From assembly GCF_014192015.1 (NCBI RefSeq), contig NZ_JACHXJ010000002.1, positions 682,001 through 746,000 of the forward strand: a DNA stretch of 64,000 bases, given 5' to 3'. Shown here one piece after another: positions 17,791-26,943 of the stretch (position 1 is its first letter; every line of letters begins with the position of its first letter). The stretch comes from Paenibacillus rhizosphaerae (GTDB taxonomy: Bacteria; Bacillota; Bacilli; Paenibacillales; Paenibacillaceae). Below the pieces are notes generated by a model. It was not told the origin of the DNA. It saw only the letters and a program-made list of their open reading frames with translations, and ran no database searches. A program made the translations under genes and the position numbers.

Positions 17791-20256
17791 ATGAGCTTAT
17801 CGGAACAATTTTTGCCGGCCTTTCTGGAGGAGGTCGTCGGCGACCGCTTTGGCCGGTACTCCAAATATATTATTCAGGACCGGGCTATTCCCGACGTGCG
17901 GGACGGCCTGAAGCCTGTTCAGCGCCGGATTCTGTACGCGATGTACGATTCGGGCAATACACCGGATAAATCTTACCGCAAATCCGCCAAAACCGTCGGG
18001 GATGTCATGGGTAACTATCATCCCCACGGGGATGCATCCATCTATGACGGCATGGTCCGGATGGCCCAGCCTTGGAAAATGGGGCATGTGCTGGTGGACG
18101 GTCACGGCAACTGGGGTTCGATCGACGATGACCCGGCCGCAGCGATGCGTTACACGGAAGCGCGCCTGTCGCCGATCGCCATGGAGCTGCTGCGGGATAT
18201 TGAGAAGCGTACCGTACAGTTCAAGGACAACTTTGATAATACCGCCAAGGAACCTGTCGTTCTTCCTTCCAGGTATCCGAATTTGCTGGTCAATGGGGTC
18301 AGCGGCATTTCCGCAGGTTTTGCAACCGAGATTCCGCCGCACAACCTGCGCGAGGTCATCGACGCCTGCATCGCCGTCATGCAGAAGCCGGAAATCGAAC
18401 TGGACGAGATCATGACCTTTATCAAAGGTCCGGACTTTCCGACGGGCGGCCTGATCATGGGCGGAGACGGCATCAAGGAAGCGTACCAGTCGGGCAAGGG
18501 CCGGATTTACCTCCGCTCCAAAGCAGACATCGAGTTTCTGCGCGGCGGCAAACAGCAAATCGTCATTACCGAAATTCCGTACCAGGTCGTCAAATCGCGT
18601 CTGGTGACACAAATGGAGAATATTCGACTCGAGAAAAAAATCGAGGGAATTTCGGAGGTTCGTGACGAAAGCGGCCGCGAAGGATTGCGCATCGTTGTCG
18701 AAATCAAGAAGGAGGCCGATGCCCAGGGCATTCTGGCGTACCTCCTTAAGAAGACCGATTTGCAGGTCACGTACAACTTCAACATGGTCTCCATCGTTAA
18801 CAAGGCGCCGCAGCAGCTTGGACTGAAAGCGATGCTGCAGGCCTACATCGAGCACCAGCGCGAGGTTGTGACGTACCGGACGCAGTTTGATCTCGAGAAG
18901 GCGGAAGCCAGAGCCCATGTGCTCGAAGGTCTTGTCAAAGCGCTGAACATTCTGGACGAAGTCATCGCGGCCATCAAGGCTTCCAGCAACCGCCAGGATG
19001 CACAGAACAACCTGCAATGGATGTTTGGGTTTACGGAGCGTCAGGCGGATGCGATTCTGACCCTGCAGCTGTACCGTTTGACCAACCTGGAGATCACGAC
19101 GCTGCAGAAGGAGCTGGACGAGCTGCAGAAGAAGATCGCCCAGTACCAGGCGATTCTGGAGAGCGACAAGAAGCTGATCGCGCTGATCCGCAAGGAGCTG
19201 CTCGAAATCCGCGACAAGTACGGCGTGGACCGGCGCTCTTCCATCCAGGGCGAGGTTGAGGAAATCAAGGTCAACCTGGAAGTCATGGTCAGCTCGGAGG
19301 ATGTGCTCGTAACCCTGTCACGCGACGGATACATCAAGCGGACGAGCATGCTGTCGTTTACGCGTTCCGGCGGAGAGCTGGACAGCTCCGGGGTGAAGGA
19401 AGGCGATTATGTCAACAAGGTGCTGGATGTCAACACGCTGGATAATCTGCTGATCTTCACGCAGCGCGGCCAATTCTTCCTACTGCCGGTGCATCAGGTG
19501 CCGGAGTTCAAGTGGAAGGACCCGGGGACGGCGATCGTCAACGTCATCAACCTGGCGAAGGAAGACGAGATCGTAGGGGCCATTCCTGTCAACCATTTTG
19601 ATCAGCCGGATAAATCGCTCGTCTTCGTGACCCGCAAGGGCCAAGTGAAGCGGACGGAGCTGAAAGAGTACATGACAAACCGCTCCAGCGCGGTTGCCGC
19701 TTGCAAGGTCGGCAGCGACGATGCGGTTTTGTCGGTAACGATGAGCAATAACGACAAAGACATTTTGCTGGTCAGCAAGGAAGGCATGAGCATCCGCTTC
19801 AAGGAGCAGGAGGTTAATGCGATGGGCCGCGTATCTGCCGGGGTGCGGGGAATTCAGCTCAAGGAAGGCGATGAGGTCGTATCCGCCCTGTGGGTGGAAG
19901 AGGACGAGGGCGAAATCCTCACCCTGACGGAGCTGGGCTACGGCAAACGGACGCTGCTGGCGGACTACCTGCCGCAAAGCCGCGGCGGCAAGGGACTGGC
20001 TACATTCGAGTTCAAGGAAGGCAAGCGGGTGAAGCCGAACGGAACCCGAATCGCGGGAGCGTTTTATTGCCGCGAGCCGCTCGAGATCACGGCCATGACC
20101 CAGGCCGGCCAAAGCTTCACCTTCAATTCGGAGCAGGCGCCGCTCGCCGAGCGGAAATCGATCGGCAAGCTGCTCGTGCACGTAGAGAAGAAGGACGAAA
20201 TTGTCGATTTGCTCGTGACCGGCTCTGAGCCGAGCCGGACGGAGTCCAAATCATAA
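17791..20256 (+). CDS. parC: DNA topoisomerase IV subunit A
   Basis: An 821-residue breakage-reunion subunit. The winged-helix active-site tyrosine is Tyr121 in [10 protein letters not shown], and the C-terminal third forms the beta-pinwheel DNA-wrapping domain (repeats such as [14 protein letters not shown] and [12 protein letters not shown]). The quinolone-binding segment reads [11 protein letters not shown]: residue 82 is Ala where Bacillus and Staphylococcus ParC carry Ser (position 80 of GrlA), and residue 86 is Asp where they carry Glu. The DNA confirms GCA for Ala82. It is co-transcribed with parE; ATG at 17791 follows GAAGGTGA. Terminator downstream. Confidence 0.95.
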   Translation: MSLSEQFLPAFLEEVVGDRFGRYSKYIIQDRAIPDVRDGLKPVQRRILYAMYDSGNTPDKSYRKSAKTVGDVMGNYHPHGDASIYDGMVRMAQPWKMGHVLVDGHGNWGSIDDDPAAAMRYTEARLSPIAMELLRDIEKRTVQFKDNFDNTAKEPVVLPSRYPNLLVNGVSGISAGFATEIPPHNLREVIDACIAVMQKPEIELDEIMTFIKGPDFPTGGLIMGGDGIKEAYQSGKGRIYLRSKADIEFLRGGKQQIVITEIPYQVVKSRLVTQMENIRLEKKIEGISEVRDESGREGLRIVVEIKKEADAQGILAYLLKKTDLQVTYNFNMVSIVNKAPQQLGLKAMLQAYIEHQREVVTYRTQFDLEKAEARAHVLEGLVKALNILDEVIAAIKASSNRQDAQNNLQWMFGFTERQADAILTLQLYRLTNLEITTLQKELDELQKKIAQYQAILESDKKLIALIRKELLEIRDKYGVDRRSSIQGEVEEIKVNLEVMVSSEDVLVTLSRDGYIKRTSMLSFTRSGGELDSSGVKEGDYVNKVLDVNTLDNLLIFTQRGQFFLLPVHQVPEFKWKDPGTAIVNVINLAKEDEIVGAIPVNHFDQPDKSLVFVTRKGQVKRTELKEYMTNRSSAVAACKVGSDDAVLSVTMSNNDKDILLVSKEGMSIRFKEQEVNAMGRVSAGVRGIQLKEGDEVVSALWVEEDEGEILTLTELGYGKRTLLADYLPQSRGGKGLATFEFKEGKRVKPNGTRIAGAFYCREPLEITAMTQAGQSFTFNSEQAPLAERKSIGKLLVHVEKKDEIVDLLVTGSEPSRTESKS

Positions 20257-20272
20257 AATCAATGGCTGAATA

Positions 20273-20306
20273 GGGTATCCCGGGCTGCGGGATGCCCTTT
20301 CGTTTT
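20273..20306 (+). terminator. Terminator after parC
   Basis: Stem GGGTATCCCG (20273-20282) / CGGGATGCCC (20288-20297) with one G.U pair, followed by TTTCGTTTT. Confidence 0.8.
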
Positions 20307-20483
20307 ACCTGGAAATTTAAAGAATTTTGTGGCTCCCCGAAAAGGTTCCGAATGGGCGCTGGAAGGCCATCGGAACCGCGATGTAGGGGAGGTTTTTCCT
20401 GTAAATTTGCACGGTTTTCACGAACCAAGCAAAGAAAATTTTCACGGTGAAGAAGGAATTGCTTTGATTTGCGCGAAACTTAA

Positions 20484-20498
20484 TCATGTAAATCATGA
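20484..20498 (+). promoter_or_regulatory. Palindrome upstream of marR, candidate auto-operator
   Basis: TCATG-TAAAT-CATGA is a 15-base perfect inverted repeat 36 bases before the marR start. A second hairpin (GGTTCCGA...TCGGAACC at about 20345-20378) lies further upstream with no T tract. Confidence 0.4.
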
Positions 20499-20534
20499 CG
20501 ATTACAAGATACTGAGCGAAAGGAAGGATATACA

Positions 20535-20939
20535 GTGCAGACTTCCGAATTTGCGAAAATGTGGTCTAAACTAAGCAAAGATTACAAATTACATATGGAA
20601 AACGAGCTCGCCCCGGCCCTGACGGAGTCCCAGTTAACCGTGCTTGAAGTGCTGAGCGGTCAGGAACGGATGAAGCCTTCGGATTTGACCCCGCTGCTGG
20701 CGACAAGCCCTGCCGCGGTCACCATGCTGCTGGACCGCATGGAGAAGAACGGGCTGATCCAGCGTGAGCGGGATTTGAACGATCGGCGGATCGTATGGGT
20801 GTCCATATCGGAAAAGGGCAAGAACGAAGTGTCCCGTGGTCTGCAGATCCGCGATGCGTTCCTGTCCGGCGTGCTGAGCCGAATCTCGCTTCACAACCAG
20901 CAGCTGCTGGTGTATCTTTTGGGCAAAATCACGGCCTAA
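20535..20939 (+). CDS. MarR-family transcriptional regulator
   Basis: A 134-residue winged-helix regulator. The recognition region is MKPSDLTPLLATSPAAVTMLLDRMEKNGLIQRERDLNDRRIVWVSISEKG, with the beta-wing DxRxxxV pattern (DRRIVWV) typical of MarR proteins. GTG start at 20535 follows AAGGAAGGA. It precedes a NiaP-like transporter gene by 93 bases on the same strand and may control it together with its own promoter. The ligand is unknown; MarR proteins usually respond to small aromatic molecules. Confidence 0.9.
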   Translation: MQTSEFAKMWSKLSKDYKLHMENELAPALTESQLTVLEVLSGQERMKPSDLTPLLATSPAAVTMLLDRMEKNGLIQRERDLNDRRIVWVSISEKGKNEVSRGLQIRDAFLSGVLSRISLHNQQLLVYLLGKITA

Positions 20940-21032
20940 ACCGGGCCCGGCGTGTTTGAAAGCGCCGTTTAGGGCATCGTATGGATAACGATGCTAATAC
21001 CCCTATTATTTCTTCAAGAGGAGTCATCATGG

Positions 21033-22253
21033 ATGAGTAAGTTAGAGCTATTGCGGCACCCCAAGCAAAGAAAGCTGCTCTTTAGCGCCGGCTTCAGCTG
21101 GTTGTTCGACGCTATGGATGTCGGCATCATATCGTTTATCGTAACGGCGTTAACGGTCGAGTGGAAGCTGTCGCCGCAGCAGGTCGGGGTTCTGACCAGC
21201 ATGAACTCCGTCGGCATGGTGATCGGAGCGGCCGCCGCCGGTTATATGGCCGACCGGTTCGGCCGCAAGACGATCCTGCTGTGGACGCTGCTCATTTTTT
21301 CGGTGGCGAGCGGCTTGTCCGCGTTAGCCGCAAGCTTTGCCGTGCTGTGCCTGCTGCGGTTTATTACCGGCATTGGCCTTGGCGGCGAGCTTCCGGTGGC
21401 TTCGACGCTCGTGTCGGAGTCGATGCCTGCACGCGACCGCGGCAGAGCCGTCGTCCTGCTGGAGAGCTTCTGGGCGGGAGGCTGGCTGGTCGCTGCGCTG
21501 GTGTCGTACTTCGTTATTCCGAAGTACGGGTGGCAGATTGCATTTGTTATCGGGGCCATTCCGGCGCTGTATGCGATTTATTTGCGCAAATCCATCGAAG
21601 ATGCGCCTCGTTTCAAGGAACAGCAGGCAAGCGTCGCCAAGCTGTCCTTCGGGACCAAATTCAAGTCGATCTGGGCTAAAGAGCACAGCCGCTCCACGCT
21701 GATGCTTTGGATTCTGTGGTTTACCGTCGTATTTTCCTATTACGGCATGTTTCTGTGGCTGCCGTCGGTCATGGTTCTCAAAGGCTTCAGTTTGGTCAAA
21801 AGTTTTGAATACGTGCTGATCATGACGATCGCCCAGCTGCCCGGATATTTTACCGCGGCTTACTTCATCGAGAAGTTCGGACGCAAGTTCGTCATGGTCA
21901 CTTATTTGACGCTGACGGCGCTGAGCGCGCTTTGGTTCGGTTATGCGGATACGGAAGGCATGTTGATCGCCGCGGGGATCTGCTTGTCCTTCTTTAACCT
22001 CGGCGCCTGGGGCGGCATGTATGCCTATACGCCCGAGCTGTACCCGACCCGGGTGCGGTCCACCGGCGTGGGGCTGGCAACCTCGGTCGGCCGGGTCGGA
22101 GGGGTGATTGCGCCGCTGCTCGTAGGCGTGATGGTTGGTAAGGGCATCAGCATCGATACTATTTTCGGCATGTTTTTTGTCATTGTGCTGATCGGTGCAA
22201 TCGGCGTTCTCCTTCTCGGTAAGGAAACCAAAGGCAGGGAACTGGCCGATTAA
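21033..22253 (+). CDS. niaP: MFS transporter, NiaP (YceI)-like
   Basis: A 406-residue, 12-helix major facilitator. It follows B. subtilis NiaP (YceI, niacin uptake) closely: GFSWLFDAMDVGIISFI, GYMADRFGRKTILL (A-motif), GIGLGGELPVASTLVSE, VVLLESFWAGGWLVAALVSYFVIP, WFTVVFSYYGMFLWLPSVM and GAWGGMYAYTPELYP. The substrate is therefore probably nicotinate or a related aromatic acid. ATG at 21033 is preceded by AGAGGAG; an in-frame start further upstream (20991) lacks a site. Known NiaP genes are controlled by NiaR, yet here the neighbour is a MarR protein, so the substrate call stays tentative. Confidence 0.82.
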   Translation: MSKLELLRHPKQRKLLFSAGFSWLFDAMDVGIISFIVTALTVEWKLSPQQVGVLTSMNSVGMVIGAAAAGYMADRFGRKTILLWTLLIFSVASGLSALAASFAVLCLLRFITGIGLGGELPVASTLVSESMPARDRGRAVVLLESFWAGGWLVAALVSYFVIPKYGWQIAFVIGAIPALYAIYLRKSIEDAPRFKEQQASVAKLSFGTKFKSIWAKEHSRSTLMLWILWFTVVFSYYGMFLWLPSVMVLKGFSLVKSFEYVLIMTIAQLPGYFTAAYFIEKFGRKFVMVTYLTLTALSALWFGYADTEGMLIAAGICLSFFNLGAWGGMYAYTPELYPTRVRSTGVGLATSVGRVGGVIAPLLVGVMVGKGISIDTIFGMFFVIVLIGAIGVLLLGKETKGRELAD

Positions 22254-22275
22254 ACCGCTATATTTCGTCATGTAA

Positions 22276-22310
22276 AAAGAAGCTGTCCAGGGCAGCTTCT
22301 TTCCTTTTTC
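22276..22310 (+). terminator. Terminator after niaP-like gene
   Basis: Stem AAAGAAGCTG (22276-22285) / CAGCTTCTTT (22293-22302), followed by CCTTTTT. Confidence 0.85.
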
Positions 22311-22451
22311 GGCATGCGTAACTTTGGACTTATCCAAGCCCGTTCTTCCGTCCAAGATGACTAAATCTACAGGTTTGATTGTGATTTCCTGTTGTTTTGA
22401 ATTATAATAAATATTGTTGCAGTTAGACGCTATCAGAATGGGGGAAGGAAT

Positions 22452-22796
22452 ATGCAGCTGATCAATCCCGGCATGGTCCAGGAGATGCTAGATTCACTGA
22501 AGAACCAGGACCTTTATATACACCTCGAAATGACAACGGGTGCTTACGCTTCACATAACGATTCATCCAAATTTACCGCATCGACGTTTATCCATAACGG
22601 CGTCGTCCGATATTCGCAGGGCTCCATCGCCGGTTTCGGCCCTTACCGGATCGGCCTGAAAATGGAGCAGGGCTGGGTTTATTCCCAAGGCTTGACCCAT
22701 TTTGAAGAAACGGAAACGGAGCGGCTGATCATGGCTGGACATGACAGCGACGGTAAACTCGTCGTAGCGCTTCAGTTGAGCCGCCAACCATTTTAA
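22452..22796 (+). CDS. yojF: YojF family protein (DUF1806)
   Basis: A 114-residue cytoplasmic protein of the YojF family, unknown in mechanism. Family traits are the N-terminal helix MVQEMLDSLKNQDLYIHLE, followed by a small beta-rich domain (FTASTFIHNGVVRYSQG, YRIGLKMEQGWVYSQGLTHFE). In Bacillus it always sits directly before bshB2 (yojG), as here with an 18-base gap, so a helper role in bacillithiol metabolism is likely but unproven. The start follows GGGGGAAGGA. A promoter candidate is TTGTGA (22379-22384), 18 bases, TATAAT (22403-22408). Confidence 0.87.
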   Translation: MQLINPGMVQEMLDSLKNQDLYIHLEMTTGAYASHNDSSKFTASTFIHNGVVRYSQGSIAGFGPYRIGLKMEQGWVYSQGLTHFEETETERLIMAGHDSDGKLVVALQLSRQPF

Positions 22797-22814
22797 CGAG
22801 AGAAGGTTAGACAT

Positions 22815-23465
22815 ATGGAAAAACATATTCTTGTGGTGTTTCCCCATCCCGATGATGAGTCGTTCGGCACATCGGGTACATTGGCTAAGCATATCCAGGC
22901 TGGAACCCAGGTGACGTACGCCTGTTTAACCCTGGGGGAAATGGCCCGCAACATGGGTAACCCCATCTTGGCGAACCGCGTGACGCTTCCTGAACTGCGC
23001 CGGAAGGAGCTGGAGGCGTCCTGCCGGGCGATCGGCATCCAGGATCTTCGCCTCATGGGTCTGCATGACAAGACGGTGGAATTTGAGGATCAGGAGATGC
23101 TGACCAGCCGCTTGCGCGCGCTGATTGACGACGTGAAGCCATCGCTGATCATCACCTTCTACCCGGGTTACGCGGTTCATCCGGATCATGATGCAACCGG
23201 AGCCGCGGTCATTCGGACCGTAACGGCCATGCCGAAGAATGAACGGCCGAAAGTGTACTGCCTGGCGTTCTCCAACGGGTGCGAGAAGATTCTTGGCAAA
23301 CCGGACGTCCTTGTGGATGTTCGCGATTATTTGCCGCAGAAGTTTGCCTCGATCCGCGCCCATCAGTCGCAGTTCCGCTGGGAAACGAGCGGACAGTCGG
23401 AGCTGGATAAAGCCGTGCTGGAGCGCTTTGGCCAGGAGCGGTTCTGGACTTATCATTTTGAATAA
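22815..23465 (+). CDS. bshB2: Bacillithiol biosynthesis deacetylase BshB2
   Basis: A 216-residue zinc-dependent N-deacetylase of the PIG-L/LmbE family. It removes acetyl from GlcNAc-malate in bacillithiol synthesis, or acts on bacillithiol S-conjugates. Zinc ligands are visible in FPHPDDESFG (residues 9-18) and AVHPDHDATG (about residues 119-128). The match to YojG includes LTLGEMARNMGNP and YPGYAVHPDH. Bacillithiol is the low-molecular-weight thiol of many Firmicutes, which supports the taxonomic assignment. The gene is coupled to yojF and closed by a terminator. Confidence 0.92.
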   Translation: MEKHILVVFPHPDDESFGTSGTLAKHIQAGTQVTYACLTLGEMARNMGNPILANRVTLPELRRKELEASCRAIGIQDLRLMGLHDKTVEFEDQEMLTSRLRALIDDVKPSLIITFYPGYAVHPDHDATGAAVIRTVTAMPKNERPKVYCLAFSNGCEKILGKPDVLVDVRDYLPQKFASIRAHQSQFRWETSGQSELDKAVLERFGQERFWTYHFE

Positions 23466-23489
23466 TCGTATGGATTCGAAGACAAGCCG

Positions 23490-23528
23490 GACGGGCTGCT
23501 GCCATCATTACAGCGCCCGTCTTTTTTT
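23490..23528 (+). terminator. Terminator after bshB2
   Basis: GACGGGC (23490-23496) pairs with GCCCGTC (23515-23521), extended by GCTG/CAGC, then seven T. Confidence 0.85.
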
Positions 23529-23598
23529 ATACGTCATAGGCGGTAAGTCGGCCAAAATTGCGAAAATAACTCAGGCAACTTGGTATCAAAGGGGGATA

Positions 23599-23628
23599 TT
23601 GACAACTGAGGGCTCCGGCGGATACAAT
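23599..23628 (+). promoter_or_regulatory. Promoter of the SAM methyltransferase gene
   Basis: TTGACA (23599-23604), an 18-base spacer and TACAAT (23623-23628). The predicted start point near 23635 rules out the earliest in-frame GTG at 23631 as a start codon. Confidence 0.7.
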
Positions 23629-23654
23629 TTGTGAAATCCTATTTGGGATTTTAC

Positions 23655-24527
23655 ATGAGAACGGAAAGGTGTGTGGCCCTGAAGATGAGCCGAGAACAGT
23701 TGAGAAGAGAAGAGTTGAGAAGAGCAGAATTTGACGAGAAGGAGCGTACCGCAGAACAAGGTACGGGAGCAGAGCCGACACGTATAGGGCCGGCTGGTGA
23801 GGAGACAGGCCGCGATCAGGTAAGCCCTTCCGAAGGAGATCCGGAGGACATCCGGCTGGAGCGGATCGTCTTCATAGGAAGGACCTATGACGAATATTTG
23901 CGGATGTTTAACGTGAAGCCCGTGGACTTGAAGGGACGAACCGTCCTGGATTGCCCTGGCGGGGCATGCTCGTTTACGGCAAAAGCAAGGAAGATCGGCA
24001 TTGAAGCCATTGCTGCGGATATAGCCTATCAGTTTGATCCTGCGGCACTTGAGGCGAAGGGGAGGCTCGATATCGGGCATGCGGTGCAGCATGTGGAGAG
24101 CCTGGGCGATCAGTACCGCTGGGACGAATTCGGCGGTCCCGAAGGGCTCCGCAGCGAGCGCACAAGGGCCTTGACGGCCGCGGTTGAGGATATGAAGCTG
24201 CATCCAGAGCGATATGTTGCGGCCGTTTTACCGGTGCTGCCGTTTGCAGACCGGCAGTTTGACATCACACTGTCGGCGCATTTTTTGTTTATGTACAACG
24301 ACAAGCTGGATTACGCGTTTCATGAGCAGACGCTGGGTGAGCTGATGCGGGTGACGAAGGATGAAATCCGGATTTTTCCGCTGGTGGACCAGAGCAGCCG
24401 CAGGAATGGGGACATGGAGAAGCTGCTGTCGTTTGCCGCCGGAAACGGATGGTCGGCCGAGGAACGGCCGTCGGACTATGAGTTCCAGCGCGGTGCTGCC
24501 TCTATGCTGGTGCTGACAAGAAACTGA
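23655..24527 (+). CDS. Class I SAM-dependent methyltransferase-like protein
   Basis: About 290 residues with a Rossmann methyltransferase core: motif I VLDCPGGACSFTAKA, motif II IAADIAYQFD and a later FDITLSAHFLFMYND (motif IV region). The N-terminal 60 residues are low-complexity and charged (REELRR repeated, then Glu/Gly rich) and differ from the core. The start is uncertain: ATG 23655 is the first ATG after the predicted transcription start, but GTG 23673 and ATG 23685 are possible and no start has an ideal ribosome binding site. The substrate is unknown; the motif I wording is unlike rRNA methyltransferases. It stands alone between terminators. Confidence 0.75.
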   Translation: MRTERCVALKMSREQLRREELRRAEFDEKERTAEQGTGAEPTRIGPAGEETGRDQVSPSEGDPEDIRLERIVFIGRTYDEYLRMFNVKPVDLKGRTVLDCPGGACSFTAKARKIGIEAIAADIAYQFDPAALEAKGRLDIGHAVQHVESLGDQYRWDEFGGPEGLRSERTRALTAAVEDMKLHPERYVAAVLPVLPFADRQFDITLSAHFLFMYNDKLDYAFHEQTLGELMRVTKDEIRIFPLVDQSSRRNGDMEKLLSFAAGNGWSAEERPSDYEFQRGAASMLVLTRN

Positions 24528-24615
24528 TGGCAACAAGAATGGCGAAACGAGACGGACATTGGAAGCCGGTATCGGTTTCATGTCCAAGAATGGGTCGTAT
24601 CAGCCGTTATCATAT

Positions 24616-24656
24616 AAAAGCCGGAGAGCCTGCTCATGCTAGGCTCTCCGGCTTTT
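24616..24656. terminator. Bidirectional terminator between convergent genes
   Basis: A perfect 16-base stem (24616-24631 with 24641-24656) with A and T tracts at its two ends. It serves both the methyltransferase on the plus strand and the pseudouridine synthase on the minus strand. Confidence 0.9.
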
Positions 24657-24706
24657 GTGCTGATTGCGGCCTAGTTGCTGCCGACGGGCGGGATGAATTA
24701 TGATTT

Positions 24707-25429
24707 CTAGTCTGTCAAAGCGTTCAGGGTCGCTTCCGGCCACAAATTCCAGGGATGCTCGGCAGGCGGAAGCGAGGCAAGAACGATTTCTTCCTTTGTG
24801 ACGGGGTGTGGAACGCCGACGATGACAGACCACAAGGCGATCTGCTGCCCCGGCTTATTCAGCCCTTTGCCGTATTTCTGGTCGCCGTAGAGCGGACAGC
24901 CGGCATGGCTCATCTGAACCCGAATCTGATGGGACCGGCCGGTATGGAGCTCCACTTTGACCAGACTATAACGGTCCGCCTCCGCGATCACTTCGTAATC
25001 CAGCAGTGCTTCCTTCGCGCCGGCTGTTCCTGGCTTCACCACAGACACGGTATTGGTCTTTGCATCCTTGAGCAGGAAGTCTTTCAGCCTTCCTGTCGGT
25101 GCGGGCAGCTTCCCGTGTACGACGGCGGCATAGACTTTGCGGAACTTGCGGGAGCGCACCGTTTCCGACAAACGAGAGGCGGCCTTGGATGTCTTGGCAA
25201 ACACCATCGCCCCGCCGACCGGTCGGTCCAGCCGGTGCACCAGGCCGACAAATACGTTGCCGGGCTTGTTATACCGGATCTTGATGTCCTCCTTGAGCAG
25301 GCTGACCAGGTCGGCGTCCCCGGAGGCATCTTCCTGCGTCGGCACGTTGACCGGCTTAACGATGCCTAGTAAATGATTGTCCTCATACAAAATCTTAATG
25401 CGGATGTCCTGACCATCGGCTCTGCTCAT
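24707..25429 (-). CDS. RluA-family RNA pseudouridine synthase
   Basis: A 240-residue enzyme that isomerises uridine to pseudouridine in RNA. The catalytic aspartate is in HRLDRPVGG, and other family motifs are YEDNHLLGIVKPVNVPTQ, LHTGRSHQIRVQMSH and PLYGDQKYG. There is no N-terminal S4 domain, so it belongs to the short RluA/YjbO-like type; the exact rRNA or tRNA target is not predictable. It starts 3 bases after the stop of the upstream methyltransferase gene on the same strand, with GGAG inside that gene as ribosome binding site, so the two form an RNA-modification operon. Confidence 0.92.
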   Translation of the reverse strand: MSRADGQDIRIKILYEDNHLLGIVKPVNVPTQEDASGDADLVSLLKEDIKIRYNKPGNVFVGLVHRLDRPVGGAMVFAKTSKAASRLSETVRSRKFRKVYAAVVHGKLPAPTGRLKDFLLKDAKTNTVSVVKPGTAGAKEALLDYEVIAEADRYSLVKVELHTGRSHQIRVQMSHAGCPLYGDQKYGKGLNKPGQQIALWSVIVGVPHPVTKEEIVLASLPPAEHPWNLWPEATLNALTD

Positions 25430-25432
25430 GGT

Positions 25433-26296
25433 TTAGGACTCCCATCTACCCAAAATGCCGCACGGCAGATTCAGTCCGGAGGCGGTAATCGGCAGTCCGA
25501 GCTCGCCGCAGGAAATGCTTCCTCCGAACCGGCGGGCTGCCGTCATGGACAGGATGTTATGCAGTACGGTCGGTGAAATACCGGTCGTATACGAATTAAT
25601 GAGCATAAACAACGGGTTGTCCGACATGATGCTCATGCAGCTCTCGACGAAGGGATAGAGGCTCTGCTCCAGCTTCCACATTTCCCCGCTGGGTCCGCGC
25701 CCGTAAGACGGCGGGTCCATGATGATCGCATCGTATTTATTGCCGCGGCGCTGCTCGCGCTGCACAAATTTAAACACGTCGTCCGTGATGAATCGGACCG
25801 GACGGTCACCGAGGCCGGACAGCTGCAGGTTCTCCTTGGCCCATTGAACCATGCCTTTTGCCGCGTCGACATGGACGACTTGGGCGCCTGCGGAAGCCGC
25901 CGCCACGCTGGCTCCACCGGTATAGGCGAACAGGTTCAGCACCTGGATCGGCCGGCCCGCGCCGGCAATCTTGTCCATCATCCAGCGCCAGTTGGCCGCT
26001 TGTTCGGGGAACAAACCGGTATGCTTAAAGTTGGTAGGGCGGATATGGAACTTCAGCTTGTCGTAGGAAATGGTCCAGCGGTCGGGGATCGGCTTTTTCA
26101 TGTCCCATTGACCGCCGCCCGAAGAGCTCCGGTGATAATGTCCGTGAACTTGGCGCCACTGCCCTGTTTCGTTGGTGAGCGGCCATATAATCTGCGGGTC
26201 AGGTCTGCGGAGAATGACGTCTCCCCAACGCTCCAGCTTTTCCCCGTCCCCGGTATCCATCAATTCATAATCCTGCCAATCGCGTGCTACATACAT
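25433..26296 (-). CDS. Class I SAM-dependent methyltransferase (RlmI/RlmK-like core)
   Basis: A 287-residue protein with the SAM fold used by 23S rRNA m5C/m7G enzymes: motif I VLNLFAYTGGASVAAASAGA, acidic loop VHVDAAKGMVQWAKEN, and motif IV IIMDPPSYGRGPSGE (DPPSY). N-terminal segment (residues 1-85) is a small beta domain (LERWGDVILRRPDPQIIWP). It lacks the PUA domain of RlmI. Probable role is rRNA methylation, consistent with the coupled pseudouridine synthase. A minus-strand promoter is visible: TTGTAT, 18 bases, TATAAG (26364 down to 26335). Confidence 0.87.
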   Translation of the reverse strand: MYVARDWQDYELMDTGDGEKLERWGDVILRRPDPQIIWPLTNETGQWRQVHGHYHRSSSGGGQWDMKKPIPDRWTISYDKLKFHIRPTNFKHTGLFPEQAANWRWMMDKIAGAGRPIQVLNLFAYTGGASVAAASAGAQVVHVDAAKGMVQWAKENLQLSGLGDRPVRFITDDVFKFVQREQRRGNKYDAIIMDPPSYGRGPSGEMWKLEQSLYPFVESCMSIMSDNPLFMLINSYTTGISPTVLHNILSMTAARRFGGSISCGELGLPITASGLNLPCGILGRWES

Positions 26297-26373
26297 GAAT
26301 GCATTCCATCCTTCTGTTCATTAATTTCATTTAGCTTATATTGTACAACATTTCGTACATACAATGCACTTTC

Positions 26374-26402
26374 TTCATACTCGGTGCGGGTAAAGGTATA
26401 AT
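26374..26402 (+). promoter_or_regulatory. Promoter of the small membrane protein gene
   Basis: TTCATA (26374-26379), 17-base spacer, TATAAT (26397-26402), about 34 bases before the GTG start. An inverted repeat ATTGTA/TACAAT (26340-26365) lies between the divergent promoters. Confidence 0.55.
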
Positions 26403-26435
26403 AAAGATAAACCCTCGCGAAAGGAGGACTTGCCG

Positions 26436-26861
26436 GTGAGCAGCAGACGGAAAATATCGTGGATCCTCACTTTGTTTGGCTTGTTGTGCGGCGTTCTCTA
26501 TGTCAATCAGGCGGTCCGGGGCGGAACGGATGATTGGTTTGGCTTCCTTGTCTTCGCCGTGCTTCCGCTTGGAATCGGACTTATATTGCGAACGAAAACG
26601 AAAAAAGAGAGAGCAGGGATGGAGATCACCCCCGAGATGGAGAAGAGCATTCTCCACCTGGCTGCGGAGCAGGAAAACCTGCTGACCGCTGCGGACGTTG
26701 CCCTGCATACGACGCTCAGCATGGAGCAGGCCGGCGATGCGCTGGAAGCGATGCGCCGCAAGGGTCAGGTCCATTTAAGGGTAGCGGATAACGGGGCGCT
26801 GGTCTATGAATTTCAGGATGTTCTATCGATGGAAGCCAAGCTGAATGCGGAGCGGGTGTAG
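26436..26861 (+). CDS. Hypothetical protein with two N-terminal membrane helices
   Basis: A 141-residue protein I do not recognise as a named family. Residues 7-25 and 33-48 are hydrophobic helices with a short loop. The cytoplasmic C-terminal 85 residues (MEKSILHLAAEQENLLTAADVA, AGDALEAMRRKGQVHL) look like a small winged-helix-type fold. GTG at 26436 follows AAGGAGG by 8 bases; a TTG at 26430 is too close to that site. The combination suggests a membrane-tethered regulator or adaptor, but that is inference. It is a single-gene unit closed by a strong terminator. Confidence 0.75.
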   Translation: MSSRRKISWILTLFGLLCGVLYVNQAVRGGTDDWFGFLVFAVLPLGIGLILRTKTKKERAGMEITPEMEKSILHLAAEQENLLTAADVALHTTLSMEQAGDALEAMRRKGQVHLRVADNGALVYEFQDVLSMEAKLNAERV

Positions 26862-26892
26862 GACTTTATCAGCCAGGCCCGCCCAACACAAT

Positions 26893-26933
26893 AAACCGGC
26901 TGCGCCTTGGACATGCCGAGCGCAGCCGGTTTT
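26893..26933. terminator. Bidirectional terminator
   Basis: A 13-base perfect stem AAACCGGCTGCGC (26893-26905) / GCGCAGCCGGTTT (26920-26932) between the convergent membrane-protein and GNAT genes. Confidence 0.85.
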
Positions 26934-26943
26934 CTGGTGCCGA

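Noticed and set aside
15797..20256. gyrB-gyrA instead of parE-parC
   Set aside because: The pair is tightly coupled away from dnaA/recF, and motif wording follows Bacillus ParE and ParC ([14 protein letters not shown], lengths 660 and 821).
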